DNA of 64,000 nt from Acidipropionibacterium acidipropionici (GTDB taxonomy: Bacteria; Actinomycetota; Actinomycetes; Propionibacteriales; Propionibacteriaceae). This document shows positions 17,678 through 26,825 of the stretch, piece by piece. A program made the position numbers and the translations under genes. The stretch is from NCBI RefSeq assembly GCF_001441165.1, contig NZ_CP013126.1:310001-374000 (forward strand). The letters are read 5' to 3'. How positions within the stretch are numbered: the stretch's first letter is position 1; the number at the start of each line of letters is the position of its first letter. The notes under the pieces are model-generated. The model worked only from the letters and a program-made list of their open reading frames with translations. It was not told the origin of the DNA and did no database searches.

Positions 17678-17990
17678 GAGCGCCTGAGCGCGGTCACAGA
17701 CCCCACCCGCAGCGACAGGCCCGCGACTCGAACCCAAGACGAGCGCAGGCCCCCGCCACGGGGGGTAGCGAGCGCCTGAGCGCGGTCACAGACCCCACCC
17801 GCAGCGACAGGCCCGCGACTCGAACCCAAGACGAGCGCAGGCCCCCGCTACGAGGGGTAGCGAGCGCCTGAGCGCGGTCACAGACCCCACCCGCAGCGAC
17901 AGGCCCGCGACGCGAACCCAAGACGAGCGCAGGCCCCCGCTACGAGGGGTAGCGAGCGCCTGCGCGAGCGAAGGGCGGTCGTCCCCCTTC
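17678..17990. repeat. 92-bp tandem repeat, three units plus a partial
   Basis: Units begin at 17678, 17770 and 17862 with a partial fourth at 17954, all 92 bp apart and almost identical. It fills the gap between the DUF218 gene and the end of pgi. Read on the minus strand the units contain GGTCTGTGACCG and GCGCTCGC blocks shared with repeats at 61469-61625, and the right end carries a GGGGGACGACC block, so this is an expanded member of the dispersed repeat family of this genome. There are no unique spacers, which excludes a CRISPR array. Confidence 0.85.
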
Positions 17991-17991
17991 T

Positions 17992-19674
17992 CTATGAACG
18001 GTGCGCCCTGTACCAGCTGACGAGTCCCTGGGTGGAGGAGTCCTGGGAGGCCAGGGCGGCGTCGTCACCGGAGACGGCCGGGGCGATCTCCAGGGCGAGC
18101 TTCTTGCCCAGCTCCACACCCCACTGGTCGAAGGAGTCGATGCCCCACACGACGCCCTCGACGAAGGTGATGTGCTCGTAGAGGGCGATGAGCTCGCCGA
18201 GGACCTTCGGGGAGAGCTCGTCGGCCATGATCGAGGTGGTCGGGCGGTCGCCGGAGAAGACGCGCGCCGGGACGATGCTCGCCGGGGTGCCCTCGGCCTC
18301 CACCTCCGCGGCCGTCTTGCCGAAGGCCAGGGCGGCGGTCTGCGCGAAGAAGTTCGACAGGAAGAGCTCGTGGACGTCGGTGTCGCCGTCCTTGGTGGGG
18401 TGGGCCGGGTTGGCCACCGCGATGAAGTCCGCGGGGATCACCCGGGTGCCCTGGTGGATGAGCTGGTAGAAGGCGTGCTGGCCGTTGGTGCCGGGCTCCC
18501 CCCAGAAGATCTCGCCGGTCTGGGAGGTGACCGGGGTGCCGTCCCAGCGCACCGACTTGCCGTTGGACTCCATGGTGAGCTGCTGCAGGTAGGCCGGGAA
18601 GCGGTGCATGTACTGGGAGTAGGGCAGCACCGCGTGAGAGTGGGCGTTCCAGAAGTTGACGTACCAGATGTTGAGCAGGCCCATCAGCAGGGGCACGTTC
18701 TTCTCGGGTGCGGCGGTGGCGAAGTGCTCGTCGATGGCGTGGAAGCCCGACAGGAAGTCGGCGAATCCCTCGGGTCCGATGGCCACGGCCAGGACGGTGC
18801 CGACCGCCGAGTCGACGGAGTAGCGCCCGCCCACCCAGGACCAGAATCCGAAGGCGTTGTCCGGGTCGATGCCGAAGGCGGCCACCCGGTCCAGGGCGGT
18901 GGAGACGGCGACGAAGTGCTTGGCGACCGCGGCGTTGCGGGCCTCCTCGGTGTCCTCCACGGCTCCGGCGGCGACCAGCCCGTCGAGCAGCCAGGAGCGC
19001 ACGCAGCGGGCGTTGGTGAGGGTCTCCAGGGTGGTGAAGGTCTTGGAGGCGATGATCACCAGGGTGGTCTCGGGATCCAGGTCGGCGGTCTTGACGGCGG
19101 CGTCGGTGGGATCGATGTTGGAGATGAAGCGGGCCTCCAGACCCTCCTGGACGTAGGGCTTGAGGGCCTCGTAGGCCATCACCGGGCCCAGGTCCGAGCC
19201 GCCGATGCCGATATTGACGACGGTGCGGATCGGCTTGCCGGTGACGCCCTTCCACTGCCCGGAGCGCACCTTGCGGGCGAAGTCGTAGACACGCTCGAGC
19301 ACCTCGTGGACGTCGGCCACGACGTCCTGGCCGTCGACGGTCAGCGAGTCGGTGGCCGGGCGGCGCAGCGCGGTGTGGAGGACGGCGCGATCCTCGGTGA
19401 CGTTGATGTGCTCGCCGGAGTACATGGCGTCGCGGCGCGCCGGGATCCGGACCTGGTCCGCGAGCTCCAGGAGGGCGTCGCGCACCTCGTCGGTGAGCAG
19501 GTTCTTGGACAGGTCGACGTGGAGGTCCGCGGCCTCGAAGGTGTAGCGCTGCGCACGACCGGGATCGGCGTCGAACCAGCGGCGCAGCACGTGCGGCCCG
19601 TCGACGATGGTGGGCTGGAGCTGGGCGAGCTTGTCCCATGCGGGAGTGGAGGTGGCATCAACCGGTGTCGTCAT
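17992..19674 (-). CDS. pgi: Glucose-6-phosphate isomerase
   Basis: Interconverts glucose 6-phosphate and fructose 6-phosphate. The 560-residue protein has the PGI signatures [36 protein letters not shown], the [18 protein letters not shown] motif, [18 protein letters not shown] with active-site Glu/His, and [14 protein letters not shown] near the C-terminus. The ATG lies 6 nt after TAGGCT (minus strand, 19686-19681), so the transcript is probably leaderless. With ppgK it links polyphosphate-phosphorylated glucose to glycolysis. Confidence 0.96.
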   Translation of the reverse strand: MTTPVDATSTPAWDKLAQLQPTIVDGPHVLRRWFDADPGRAQRYTFEAADLHVDLSKNLLTDEVRDALLELADQVRIPARRDAMYSGEHINVTEDRAVLHTALRRPATDSLTVDGQDVVADVHEVLERVYDFARKVRSGQWKGVTGKPIRTVVNIGIGGSDLGPVMAYEALKPYVQEGLEARFISNIDPTDAAVKTADLDPETTLVIIASKTFTTLETLTNARCVRSWLLDGLVAAGAVEDTEEARNAAVAKHFVAVSTALDRVAAFGIDPDNAFGFWSWVGGRYSVDSAVGTVLAVAIGPEGFADFLSGFHAIDEHFATAAPEKNVPLLMGLLNIWYVNFWNAHSHAVLPYSQYMHRFPAYLQQLTMESNGKSVRWDGTPVTSQTGEIFWGEPGTNGQHAFYQLIHQGTRVIPADFIAVANPAHPTKDGDTDVHELFLSNFFAQTAALAFGKTAAEVEAEGTPASIVPARVFSGDRPTTSIMADELSPKVLGELIALYEHITFVEGVVWGIDSFDQWGVELGKKLALEIAPAVSGDDAALASQDSSTQGLVSWYRAHRS

Positions 19675-19764
19675 AGCCCCAGCCTAGACAACCTGCGATC
19701 ACCTTCGCCGGGGCCCGTGTTCCAGTTCGGAGTGCAACGGGGTGCAGGCGCGACGCCCGGCGGT

Positions 19765-20421
19765 TCAGGCTCTCTCGTCGGCGATGACCGCGAGCACCGA
19801 ACGGCAGCGCTCCCGCAGTGCGGGCAGGGCGGAGTCGGTGCAGGCGTCGCCCACCAAGATCTCGTCCAGGCAGGCCGCCGGGGCCCCCGACGAGATCCAC
19901 TTGCGAAGCGCGTAGCTGCCTACCCCGCCGCGCGGCAGGCAGGGCACCCCGGGGGCCAGTTCGACCAGTGCGGGGCCGTAGGTGGCCGAGCCGATGTCGG
20001 CGGGGACCACCTGGACGGCGTCGGCCCCGGCGGCCCAGACCGCCCGCACCTCGGTGGGGGTGAGGGCGTCGGGGACGGCCGGGACGCCGGCGGCGCGCAG
20101 GGCCGCCAGAACCTGCGGGGTGGGGCCGACGGGCAGGGCGAACTCGATGCCGGTCGCGATGAGGGCGTCGATCCCATCGGGGTCGATGACGCCGTGGACG
20201 CCGAAGCTGCCGCGGGCCCCGAAGATGGTGTGCAGGGTGGTGAGCCGCTCGACGGCGCCGGCGGGGAGGCTGAAGACCTGGATGCCCTCCTGGAGCATCA
20301 CCTCGACGGGGGCCATCATCGAGTCGACCGGCTCGTCGGGGAGAACGGCGACGACCTGGCTGGACAGCATCCGTGCTGGAAGAGGAAGGCGTCCCGATTC
20401 GGGGGCCGGCTGCGAACTCAT
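19765..20421 (-). CDS. KDPG-aldolase-fold protein lacking the Schiff-base lysine
   Basis: A 218-residue protein with the overall layout of 2-keto-3-deoxy-6-phosphogluconate/4-hydroxy-2-oxoglutarate aldolases (class I TIM barrel): VVAVLPDEPVDSMMAPVEVM, then GIEFALPVGPT, VPAVPDALTPTEV and CLPRGGVGSYALRKWISSG. In the bacterial enzyme the catalytic lysine lies in KFFPA; here the equivalent motif reads QVVPA with glutamine at about residue 137. Classical aldolase activity is therefore doubtful and the true role is unknown. The ATG at 20421 has no clear ribosome site; a GTG six bases upstream is an alternative. It is divergent from the helicase gene across two palindromic repeats. Confidence 0.72.
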   Translation of the reverse strand: MSSQPAPESGRLPLPARMLSSQVVAVLPDEPVDSMMAPVEVMLQEGIQVFSLPAGAVERLTTLHTIFGARGSFGVHGVIDPDGIDALIATGIEFALPVGPTPQVLAALRAAGVPAVPDALTPTEVRAVWAAGADAVQVVPADIGSATYGPALVELAPGVPCLPRGGVGSYALRKWISSGAPAACLDEILVGDACTDSALPALRERCRSVLAVIADERA

Positions 20422-20472
20422 GATCACATCATGCCCACCCGGGACCCCGGCCCCCAACTGGGGCCGGGGTGC

Positions 20473-20543
20473 GACGAGTTCTGCCATATATCCGGCGGCG
20501 GGTGGATAATCCGCCTCGCTCTCGCCACGTGGCAGATCTCATC
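20473..20543. repeat. Palindromic element, class C copy 1
   Basis: An imperfect palindrome (arms GACGAGTTCTGCCA and TGGCAGATCTCATC) of 71 bp. A better-conserved copy follows 91 bp further on. It occupies the upstream region of the aldolase-like gene. Confidence 0.75.
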
Positions 20544-20564
20544 GCCGACGCCCGGAACCCCGGA

Positions 20565-20632
20565 ACGAGTTCTGCCATATCTCCGGCGCCAGGTGGATAT
20601 TCCGTCCGGCGATCCCCACGTGGCAGAACTCG
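20565..20632. repeat. Palindromic element, class C copy 2
   Basis: Perfect 13-bp arms (ACGAGTTCTGCCA with TGGCAGAACTCGT) enclose about 42 bp. The interior shares CCGGCG, GGTGGATA and CCACG blocks with copy 1. It lies about 65 bp upstream of the helicase start. Confidence 0.78.
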
Positions 20633-20699
20633 TCCCTGCCCGGTCCGATACTGCCCCGTCGGATACCGTGGGCCTGTTACCGCAATGTGAGGAGACACC

Positions 20700-23294
20700 G
20701 TGCGACTGGCCGAGGCACTGGACGACATGCTGGACGCCCGCCCGCCCGTCGAGACCGACCGGGGCGAGCGGCCCGCCGGATGGGACTCCCCCGGAGCCCG
20801 GCCGATCGACCCCGACATGGCCCTGGATCACATCGAGCGGGCAGTGTCGCGCGACGGGCTGACGATGTACGACCACCAGGAGGAGGCGATCCTGGAGATC
20901 CTCACCGGATCCCACGTCATCGTCACCACCCCCACCGGATCGGGCAAATCCCTCATCGCTGCCGCCGCCCACTTCGCATGCGTCGCAGGAGGCGGCCGCT
21001 CCTACTACACCGCCCCCATCAAGGCGCTGGTCAGCGAGAAGTTCTTCGACCTGTGCGCGATCTTCGGGGCCGCCCGGGTCGGCATGGTCACAGGCGACGC
21101 CTCGGTGAACGCCGACGCCCCGATCATCTGCTGCACCGCGGAGATCCTGGCCAATATCGCGCTGCGCGAGGGCCGCCACGCCGCCGTCGACCAGGTGGTC
21201 ATGGACGAGTTCCACTTCATCGGCGACCCCGACCGCGGCTGGGCCTGGCAGGTCCCACTCTCCGAACTCCCCCAGGCCCAGCAGATCATCATGAGCGCCA
21301 CCCTCGGCGACGTCTCCCAGCTGGCTGAGGACCTCACCGCCGGGACGGGCAGGCCCACCACCGTCATCACCGGGGTCACCCGTCCCGTGCCGCTGCTCTA
21401 CGAGTGGTCGATGGAGTCCGATCACGACACCGTCGAACAGCTCGTCGAGGAGCAGAAGGCGCCGGTCTACATCGTCCATCCCTCTCAGAAGGCGGCCCTG
21501 GAGAGGGCGCAGTCACTCACCTCGATGAAGCTTGTGAGCACCGAGGAACGCCACGGGATCGCCGCCGAGATCGCCGACTTCCGCTTCTCCAAGGGGTTCG
21601 GCTCCACGGTGCGCAAATTCATCACCTCGGGCATTGGGGTCCACCACGCCGGGATGCTGCCCAAATACCGGCGGCTGGTGGAGACCCTGGCCCAGCAGGG
21701 CCGGCTCAAGGTGATCTGCGGCACCGACACCCTGGGTGTGGGGATCAACGTCCCGATCCGCACCGTGATGTTCATCGCCCTCACCAAATTCGACGGCCGC
21801 CGGATGCGGGTGCTGAAATCCCGCGAGTTCCACCAGATCGCGGGGCGGGCCGGGCGTGCCGGCTTCGACTCCGTCGGCTACGTCGTCGCCGAGGCCCCCG
21901 AGCACGTCGTCGCCAATGCCAAGGCCGCCGCCAAGGCGGGGGACGACCCGAAGAAGCAGCGCAGGATCAAGAAGCAGAAGGCGCCGGAGGGGTTCATCAA
22001 CTTCGACGAGGAGACTTTCAAGAAGCTCATCGCCTCGACCCCCGAGACCCTGCATGCGCGGATGCGGATCACCGACGCGATGCTGCTCAACCTGCTCTCG
22101 CGCGACGAGGACACCGTGGCCGCCGTCAAGCACCTGGTCGACGCTGCCACCTCCAGCGCCGCGGAGCGCAAGCGCCTCTACCGCCGCGCCATCCAGCTGG
22201 GCCGCGCCCTGCTGCACTCCGGCGTCGTCCACCGTCTCGACGAGCCCACCCCGGGAGGCCGCCGCTACGCCATGAACGAGGACCTCCAGGAGGACTTCGC
22301 CCTCAACCAGCCGCTGAGCGCCTTCGCCGCCGAGGCCATCGAGACCCTCGACCCGGACTCGGCCACCCACGCCCTGGACGTCGTCTCGGTGATCGAGGCC
22401 ACCCTCGACAACCCCATGACCCTCCTCTACGCCCAGCAGCGGCTGGCCCGCGGCGAGGCGATCGGGGAGCTGAAGGCCGAGGGCTACGACTACGAGGACC
22501 GGATGGCCGCCGTCGAGGACGTCGAGTGGCCCCGGCCGCTCGGCGAGACCCTCGACGCCCTCTTCGAGATCTTCGCCCCCTCCCATCCGTGGGTGCCGGC
22601 CGACGCCCTGTCCCCCAAGTCGATCGTCCGCGACATGTACGAGCGGGCCATGACCTTCGGCGAGTTCTGCGCCTTCTACAAGGTGCAGCGCTCCGAGGGC
22701 CTTGTGCTGCGCTACCTCACCGACGCCTACCGGGCGCTGCGCCAGACCGTCCCGGAAGCCGAGCGCACCGAGGAACTCAGCGACCTCATCTCCTGGCTGG
22801 GCGAGGTGATCCGCACCACCGACTCCTCCCTCATCGACGAGTGGGAGGCCCTCACCCACCCCGAGGAGTCCGACGAGCCCGAGGAGGTGCGCCCGGTGCA
22901 CACCTTCACCTCCAACCAGCGGGCCTTCCGGGTGGCGCTGCGCAACGCCATGTTCCGCAAGGTGATCCTGGCCGCCGACGACGACTTCGAGGGTCTGGCC
23001 GCCCTGGAGCCCGACGGGTCGCCGATGAAGGCCCGGGACTGGGAGGACGCGCTGGGCTCATACTGGGACGAGCACGAGGAGATCAACGACGGGCCCGACG
23101 CCCGCTCCCCAGCCATGCTGGTGATCGAGAACGAGTTCGGACGCCGGGACTCCCGGATCAGGCTGGTGCGCCAGATCATCGACGACCCCGAGGGCAACCA
23201 CGACTGGTCCATCACCGCCACCGTCGATCTGGACGAGTGCGACGAGGCCGACGACCTGATCCTGCGAACCCGGGCGTTCTCAAGATTGGACTGA
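20700..23294 (+). CDS. DEAD/DEAH-box helicase with DUF3516 C-terminal region
   Basis: An 864-residue superfamily 2 helicase. Motif I is TTPTGSGKSL (about residues 80-89), Ia region YYTAPIKALVSEKF, motif II VVMDEFHFI (DEFH), motif III MSATLGD, motif V GTDTLGVGINVPIRTV and motif VI FHQIAGRAGRAG. The organisation is Ski2/HelY-like, but the long C-terminal half (from about residue 420) matches the actinobacterial DUF3516 group. The GTG start follows GAGGAGA. Substrate and pathway are not known; related helicases act in RNA turnover or DNA repair. It stands alone, with dispersed repeats directly downstream. Confidence 0.9.
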   Translation: MRLAEALDDMLDARPPVETDRGERPAGWDSPGARPIDPDMALDHIERAVSRDGLTMYDHQEEAILEILTGSHVIVTTPTGSGKSLIAAAAHFACVAGGGRSYYTAPIKALVSEKFFDLCAIFGAARVGMVTGDASVNADAPIICCTAEILANIALREGRHAAVDQVVMDEFHFIGDPDRGWAWQVPLSELPQAQQIIMSATLGDVSQLAEDLTAGTGRPTTVITGVTRPVPLLYEWSMESDHDTVEQLVEEQKAPVYIVHPSQKAALERAQSLTSMKLVSTEERHGIAAEIADFRFSKGFGSTVRKFITSGIGVHHAGMLPKYRRLVETLAQQGRLKVICGTDTLGVGINVPIRTVMFIALTKFDGRRMRVLKSREFHQIAGRAGRAGFDSVGYVVAEAPEHVVANAKAAAKAGDDPKKQRRIKKQKAPEGFINFDEETFKKLIASTPETLHARMRITDAMLLNLLSRDEDTVAAVKHLVDAATSSAAERKRLYRRAIQLGRALLHSGVVHRLDEPTPGGRRYAMNEDLQEDFALNQPLSAFAAEAIETLDPDSATHALDVVSVIEATLDNPMTLLYAQQRLARGEAIGELKAEGYDYEDRMAAVEDVEWPRPLGETLDALFEIFAPSHPWVPADALSPKSIVRDMYERAMTFGEFCAFYKVQRSEGLVLRYLTDAYRALRQTVPEAERTEELSDLISWLGEVIRTTDSSLIDEWEALTHPEESDEPEEVRPVHTFTSNQRAFRVALRNAMFRKVILAADDDFEGLAALEPDGSPMKARDWEDALGSYWDEHEEINDGPDARSPAMLVIENEFGRRDSRIRLVRQIIDDPEGNHDWSITATVDLDECDEADDLILRTRAFSRLD

Positions 23295-23447
23295 GCTAAG
23301 GGGACGACCCCTTCGAAACCCCGTAGCGGCGGCTCGGCAACACATCCGGTCCGCGTCGCAGGCCTCTACCTCACAATCTCCCGGGGACGACCCCTTCGAA
23401 ACCCCGTAGCGGCGGCTCGGCAACACATCCGGTCCGCGTCGCAGGCC
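23293..23447. repeat. Two direct copies of a 65-bp dispersed repeat
   Basis: Identical units at 23300-23364 and 23383-23447 begin with the palindromic GGGGACGACCCC and end in GCGTCGCAGGCC. The first 32 bp, starting with GAGCTAA at 23293, recur exactly at 43623. They fill the 166-bp gap between the helicase and the LigT-like gene. Confidence 0.88.
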
Positions 23448-23460
23448 ATACGATCGCCTT

Positions 23461-23985
23461 GTGTCCCTCTCGGTCTGCCTGCTCTTCGATCGGCGGACCG
23501 ACCGTGCGCTGAGGGGTCTGTGGGGCCGGCTCGAGTCGATCGGCGTCTCCACCCTGCTCACCCACACCCACGAGAAACACCTTCCGCACTTGTCATACGC
23601 GGTGCTGCGGAACTGGGAGATCGACCGGGTGGTCGAGGCCGTGGCGTCCCTGCCCGCCGGAGACCCCATCCCCCTGCACTTCGACACGGTGGGGCACTTC
23701 CACCGCGGCCGAGCGGCCCTCATCGCCGCACCCCGCGCCGACCTCCTCGCCCGCCAGCAACGGGTGGTGGATGCCCTGACGAGCACCGGCGCCGACCTGC
23801 ACCACTACTACCTGCCGGGCCGATGGGTGCCCCACACCAGCCTGGCCACCCACGTCAAGGCGGCCCAGCTGGCGGCGATGACCTCCCTGGCCCACGACGT
23901 CCTCCCCCTGGACGCCACCGCGGTCGGCGCTTCGATCATCGACTCGGGAACCGGACTTCGCCACGACCTGGCGATGATCCCCTGA
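23461..23985 (+). CDS. 2'-5' RNA ligase (LigT)-family protein
   Basis: A 174-residue member of the 2H phosphoesterase superfamily. The two HxT/S motifs appear as LPHLSYAVL (about residue 44) and VPHTSLATH (about residue 123), the expected catalytic pair. LigT-like proteins act on 2',5'-linked RNA or cyclic phosphodiesters; the substrate here is unknown. The GTG at 23461 lacks a ribosome site but is 6 nt after TACGAT (23449-23454), and that -10 hexamer overlaps the end of the upstream repeat unit region. Confidence 0.82.
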   Translation: MSLSVCLLFDRRTDRALRGLWGRLESIGVSTLLTHTHEKHLPHLSYAVLRNWEIDRVVEAVASLPAGDPIPLHFDTVGHFHRGRAALIAAPRADLLARQQRVVDALTSTGADLHHYYLPGRWVPHTSLATHVKAAQLAAMTSLAHDVLPLDATAVGASIIDSGTGLRHDLAMIP

Positions 23986-24038
23986 CTCCCGCTGCGAGCC
24001 GGTGCCTGCCTCCTGACCGGTGGCTGTGGCAACCGAGC

Positions 24039-24113
24039 TGCGATTCTCGACGAGACCGCGTCCCATTCGCGCGAATCCAGCGCCAGAACCCTCCGGTTCC
24101 GTCGAGAATCGCA
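24039..24113. repeat. Palindromic element, class D
   Basis: A 75-bp element with 13-bp perfect arms (TGCGATTCTCGAC with GTCGAGAATCGCA), inner pairing ACCG/CGGT, and a central ATTCGCGCGAAT palindrome. It lies between the LigT-like and PEBP genes. Only one copy was found in the window. Confidence 0.7.
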
Positions 24114-24178
24114 CCTATCTTCACCGACCCCGCACCGGGTGGGCATGATGGGAGGACTCGTGGAAAGGATGATCCATC

Positions 24179-24640
24179 GTGGAACTCACCAGCACCTCCA
24201 TCGCTGACGGCCAGCCGATCGACAGCCGCTACGCCCACCCCAACGTGGGTGGGAGGAATGTGATCCCGCAGCTCTCCTGGACCCAGGGCCCGGTCGGCAC
24301 CCATTCCTACGCCATCACCATCTACGATCCCGACGCCCCCACCGGATCCGGGTTCTGGCACTGGATCCTGGCCGACATCCCGGCCGACGTCACCGAGATT
24401 CCCGAGGGCGGGCCGCTGCCCGAGGGGGTCCGGCAGTGGGTCAATGACGCCCAGGAGGAGGGGTACTCCGGCCCCTTCCCGCCGCCCGGCCCCTCCCACC
24501 GCTACATCCACACGGTCCACGCGATGCCCGCCGAGCACCTGCCCGCCGCCGACGAGGCCGCAAACGTCCAGGTGCGGTTCGCCATCCACACCAGCGAGCT
24601 CGCCGAGGCCAGCCTCACCGGCACCTACCAGGTCGACTGA
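24179..24640 (+). CDS. YbhB/YbcL (PEBP) family protein
   Basis: A 153-residue phosphatidylethanolamine-binding-like protein. Typical blocks are IPQLSWTQGPVGTHSYAITIYDPDAP, FWHWILADIP and the ligand-site region GYSGPFPPPGPSHRYIHTVHAM. Bacterial members have no firmly established role. The GTG at 24179 is preceded by AAAGGA. No signal peptide. The cutinase-like gene follows 23 nt later and may be co-transcribed. Confidence 0.88.
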   Translation: MELTSTSIADGQPIDSRYAHPNVGGRNVIPQLSWTQGPVGTHSYAITIYDPDAPTGSGFWHWILADIPADVTEIPEGGPLPEGVRQWVNDAQEEGYSGPFPPPGPSHRYIHTVHAMPAEHLPAADEAANVQVRFAIHTSELAEASLTGTYQVD

Positions 24641-24663
24641 CGACGCCCTGACAGACTGGGGAT

Positions 24664-25890
24664 ATGGCACTTCCCCGTCCGTCCCGATCCGCCCGCGCCC
24701 TGCCGGCACTCGTTCTGGCACTGCTCCTGGCGCTGTCCGGCGCCCCTGTCGCCGCGGCCGCCTCCCCGACCCCCGAGGCGCAGAACCTGCGGGGGCCGGG
24801 AGTGGGATGGAAGGCCGATCCGGTGGCCTCGGGGAAGGCCTCCACCCAGCCCTGCGCCTCGGTGCTCTTCGTGGGGGTGCGCGGGTCGGGCGAGGAGGAG
24901 CCCTACGGGAGGACCATCACCGGGGTGCGCGACGGCCTGGCCGCGCGCTGGGAGGGCCGCGGCTCGGTGCGCCAGGTGTGGCTCGACTACCCGGCCGTCG
25001 ACCCTCACACGCTCCAGAACGAGTCCCTGACAAGGCTGCTCTTCGACGAGAAGATGCCCTCCACGAAGTACTTCGACTCCGCCGCCACCGGCGCCTCCAG
25101 ACTCGTCTCCCTGCTGCGCGAGCAGGGCAGGCGCTGCCCCTCGGAATGGGTGGTCCTGGCCGGCTACTCCCAGGGGGCCCAGGCCATCACCTCGGCCCTC
25201 AGCCAGACCGACGTGAGCGCCCGCCTGGCCGGGGCGATCCTGGCCGGGAACCCCTCGCACTACCCGGGCCAGAACGTTCAGGAGCTCTCCGGGAGCGCCC
25301 CTCTCACCTCGATCGGGCTGGCCTCCCTGCTCTACGACCTGCGAGCCCGTGCCGCCCGCGTCGAGGGATCCCGCGACGACCAGGTCAAGGAACTCATCCA
25401 GGCCACCATCGACCTGCACAACGACGACCAGAACCTCGCCGAGCTGCGCAGCGCCATGAAACGGGAGAAGGCCGTCGTACCGGCCAGCGCCTACCCGGCC
25501 ACCTACTCGATCTGCCAGGAGGGCGATCCGGTCTGCGACGCCGCGCCGGCGATGACCCGCATCCTCACCATCCAGAGCACCTGGGAGCAGGAACTCCGCA
25601 AGGCGAGCAGCGCCCACGCCGTCTACACCCCCGAGGTGCTCAAGACCTCCCTCAATGCCACCGCGAACAGGATGAACGCCGTGGCCAGGGCGGATGCCAA
25701 GGGCAACCCGGTGCCACGGGGTCAGCAGGTGGACGTCACGGTGAACCGCTGGGGCCCGGCGCAGATCGGGGTCGCCGTGGCGGCCGGTGTGGCGGGCCTG
25801 CTCATCGGCCTCGGTGCGGCGACGCTGCGGGGGCGACGCCGTCGTGCCGTCTCCGGGCGGGCGGCCTCCAAGCGCTCGAAGCGGCACTGA
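24664..25890 (+). CDS. Cutinase-family secreted serine hydrolase
   Basis: A 408-residue exported esterase. A signal peptide (helix ALPALVLALLLALSGAPVAAAA) is followed by the cutinase domain: SVLFVGVRGSGEEEPYG as oxyanion region, AGYSQGAQAI with nucleophile Ser169, the disulfide/Asp region ICQEGDPVCD and a following histidine in SAHAVYTPE. Near the C-terminus is a membrane helix (IGVAVAAGVAGLLIGLGAATL) and an Arg/Lys-rich end, so the enzyme is probably anchored outside the membrane. Cutinase-like enzymes of actinobacteria hydrolyse lipid or polyester substrates; the natural one here is unknown. Confidence 0.86.
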   Translation: MALPRPSRSARALPALVLALLLALSGAPVAAAASPTPEAQNLRGPGVGWKADPVASGKASTQPCASVLFVGVRGSGEEEPYGRTITGVRDGLAARWEGRGSVRQVWLDYPAVDPHTLQNESLTRLLFDEKMPSTKYFDSAATGASRLVSLLREQGRRCPSEWVVLAGYSQGAQAITSALSQTDVSARLAGAILAGNPSHYPGQNVQELSGSAPLTSIGLASLLYDLRARAARVEGSRDDQVKELIQATIDLHNDDQNLAELRSAMKREKAVVPASAYPATYSICQEGDPVCDAAPAMTRILTIQSTWEQELRKASSAHAVYTPEVLKTSLNATANRMNAVARADAKGNPVPRGQQVDVTVNRWGPAQIGVAVAAGVAGLLIGLGAATLRGRRRRAVSGRAASKRSKRH

Positions 25891-25900
25891 GGGGTCCACC

Positions 25901-26614
25901 TCACAGCGCGAAGAGCCACGCTCCGGTGGCCACGGCCACCCCGACGTCGACCAGCAGCAGCACTCCGGCGAGGCCCGCGATGATCGCGACCGTGCGCCGG
26001 ACGGCCACGGCGTGCCGACCCATGACCTGGTCGACGAGCCGGTTCACCTGCTGCGGCCCGACCGCCAGGTAGCAGATCACCAGGACGATGAGCAGGCTGT
26101 GGCTGCACACCACCCAGATCGACGCCTCCAGGGCGGCCCAGCTCGCTCTCGACCATCTCGCGGCGTGCACCACCATCGCCCAGAAGGCCGGATCGGCCAG
26201 GGAGGACAGGCCCACGACCAGCCCGCTGAGTGCCAAGGCCGGGGCCGAGGCCGACCGCGGCCGTGCCCTGCCGGCCGATCCGCTGCGGTCGACGCCGGGG
26301 TCTTCGGCGCCCGATCGCCGCCGGCCGTAGAAGAGCGCCCAGACCGCCAGGCCCGCACCGACCAGGGTCACGGCCACCAGCCACACCGGGTGGGGCACAT
26401 GGGGAGGGTGGACGCCGGCGTCCCGGGCCAGGGCCGTCAGGCCGAGGGCCCCGGCCAGGCCGAGCACCTCGGAGGTCAGCACGCCGGTGACTCCCAGAGA
26501 CAGGACACCGCGCCGACCGGTTCCCATCCCGAGAGCGGCGACCAGGACGACGGAGCCGAGCGGGTCGAAGCCCGCGATGCCGAGTGCCAGGGCCCCGATG
26601 AGCAGTTGGATCAC
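25901..26614 (-). CDS. Polytopic membrane protein (LysE/GAP-like)
   Basis: A six-helix membrane protein: IQLLIGALALGIAGFDPLGSVVLV, then LSLGVTGVLTSEVLGLAGAL, PVWLVAVTLVGAGLAVWALFYG, ALALSGLVVGLSSLADPAFWAM, SLLIVLVICYLAVG and [21 protein letters not shown]. The FDPLG motif in helix 1 and overall topology resemble the GAP/Sap and LysE export superfamily; substrate unknown. Two starts are possible: GTG at 26614 (237 residues), directly before the first helix, and an upstream one at 26713 that adds a basic segment. It converges with the cutinase gene, 10 bp apart. Confidence 0.7.
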   Translation of the reverse strand: MIQLLIGALALGIAGFDPLGSVVLVAALGMGTGRRGVLSLGVTGVLTSEVLGLAGALGLTALARDAGVHPPHVPHPVWLVAVTLVGAGLAVWALFYGRRRSGAEDPGVDRSGSAGRARPRSASAPALALSGLVVGLSSLADPAFWAMVVHAARWSRASWAALEASIWVVCSHSLLIVLVICYLAVGPQQVNRLVDQVMGRHAVAVRRTVAIIAGLAGVLLLVDVGVAVATGAWLFAL

Positions 26615-26825
26615 CGGCTCACTGTCCCACGCCACCGTCCGCCGCGACGACCGGGCGGCACGGTGTGTCCCGTCGTCAGGGGCGTTCCGGGGGTCCACGC
26701 GCTCCCGGCGCAAAGCCTCTTCGGGTCCCGATGGGCGTGGATCTGCGCATCGTGAGGTCCCGATTTTTCTCGTCCGCCCCGGTTGTGCTATTTTTTCCGG
26801 GTTGGGTTCGCCGAGCGGGCCCGAT

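Noticed and set aside
17678-17990. Possible CRISPR array
   Set aside because: The 92-bp units are contiguous and nearly identical across their full length; there are no unique spacers and no cas genes.
18001-20862. Long plus-strand reading frame of 953 codons
   Set aside because: It lies opposite pgi and the aldolase-like gene, has the composition of a GC-rich shadow frame and no recognisable domain. The same applies to frames at 46341-49274 opposite ileS and 3574-5544 opposite aldA.
23300-23447. Possible two-repeat CRISPR
   Set aside because: The identical part is 65 bp and the 18-bp interval is too short; the unit recurs elsewhere as a dispersed repeat.
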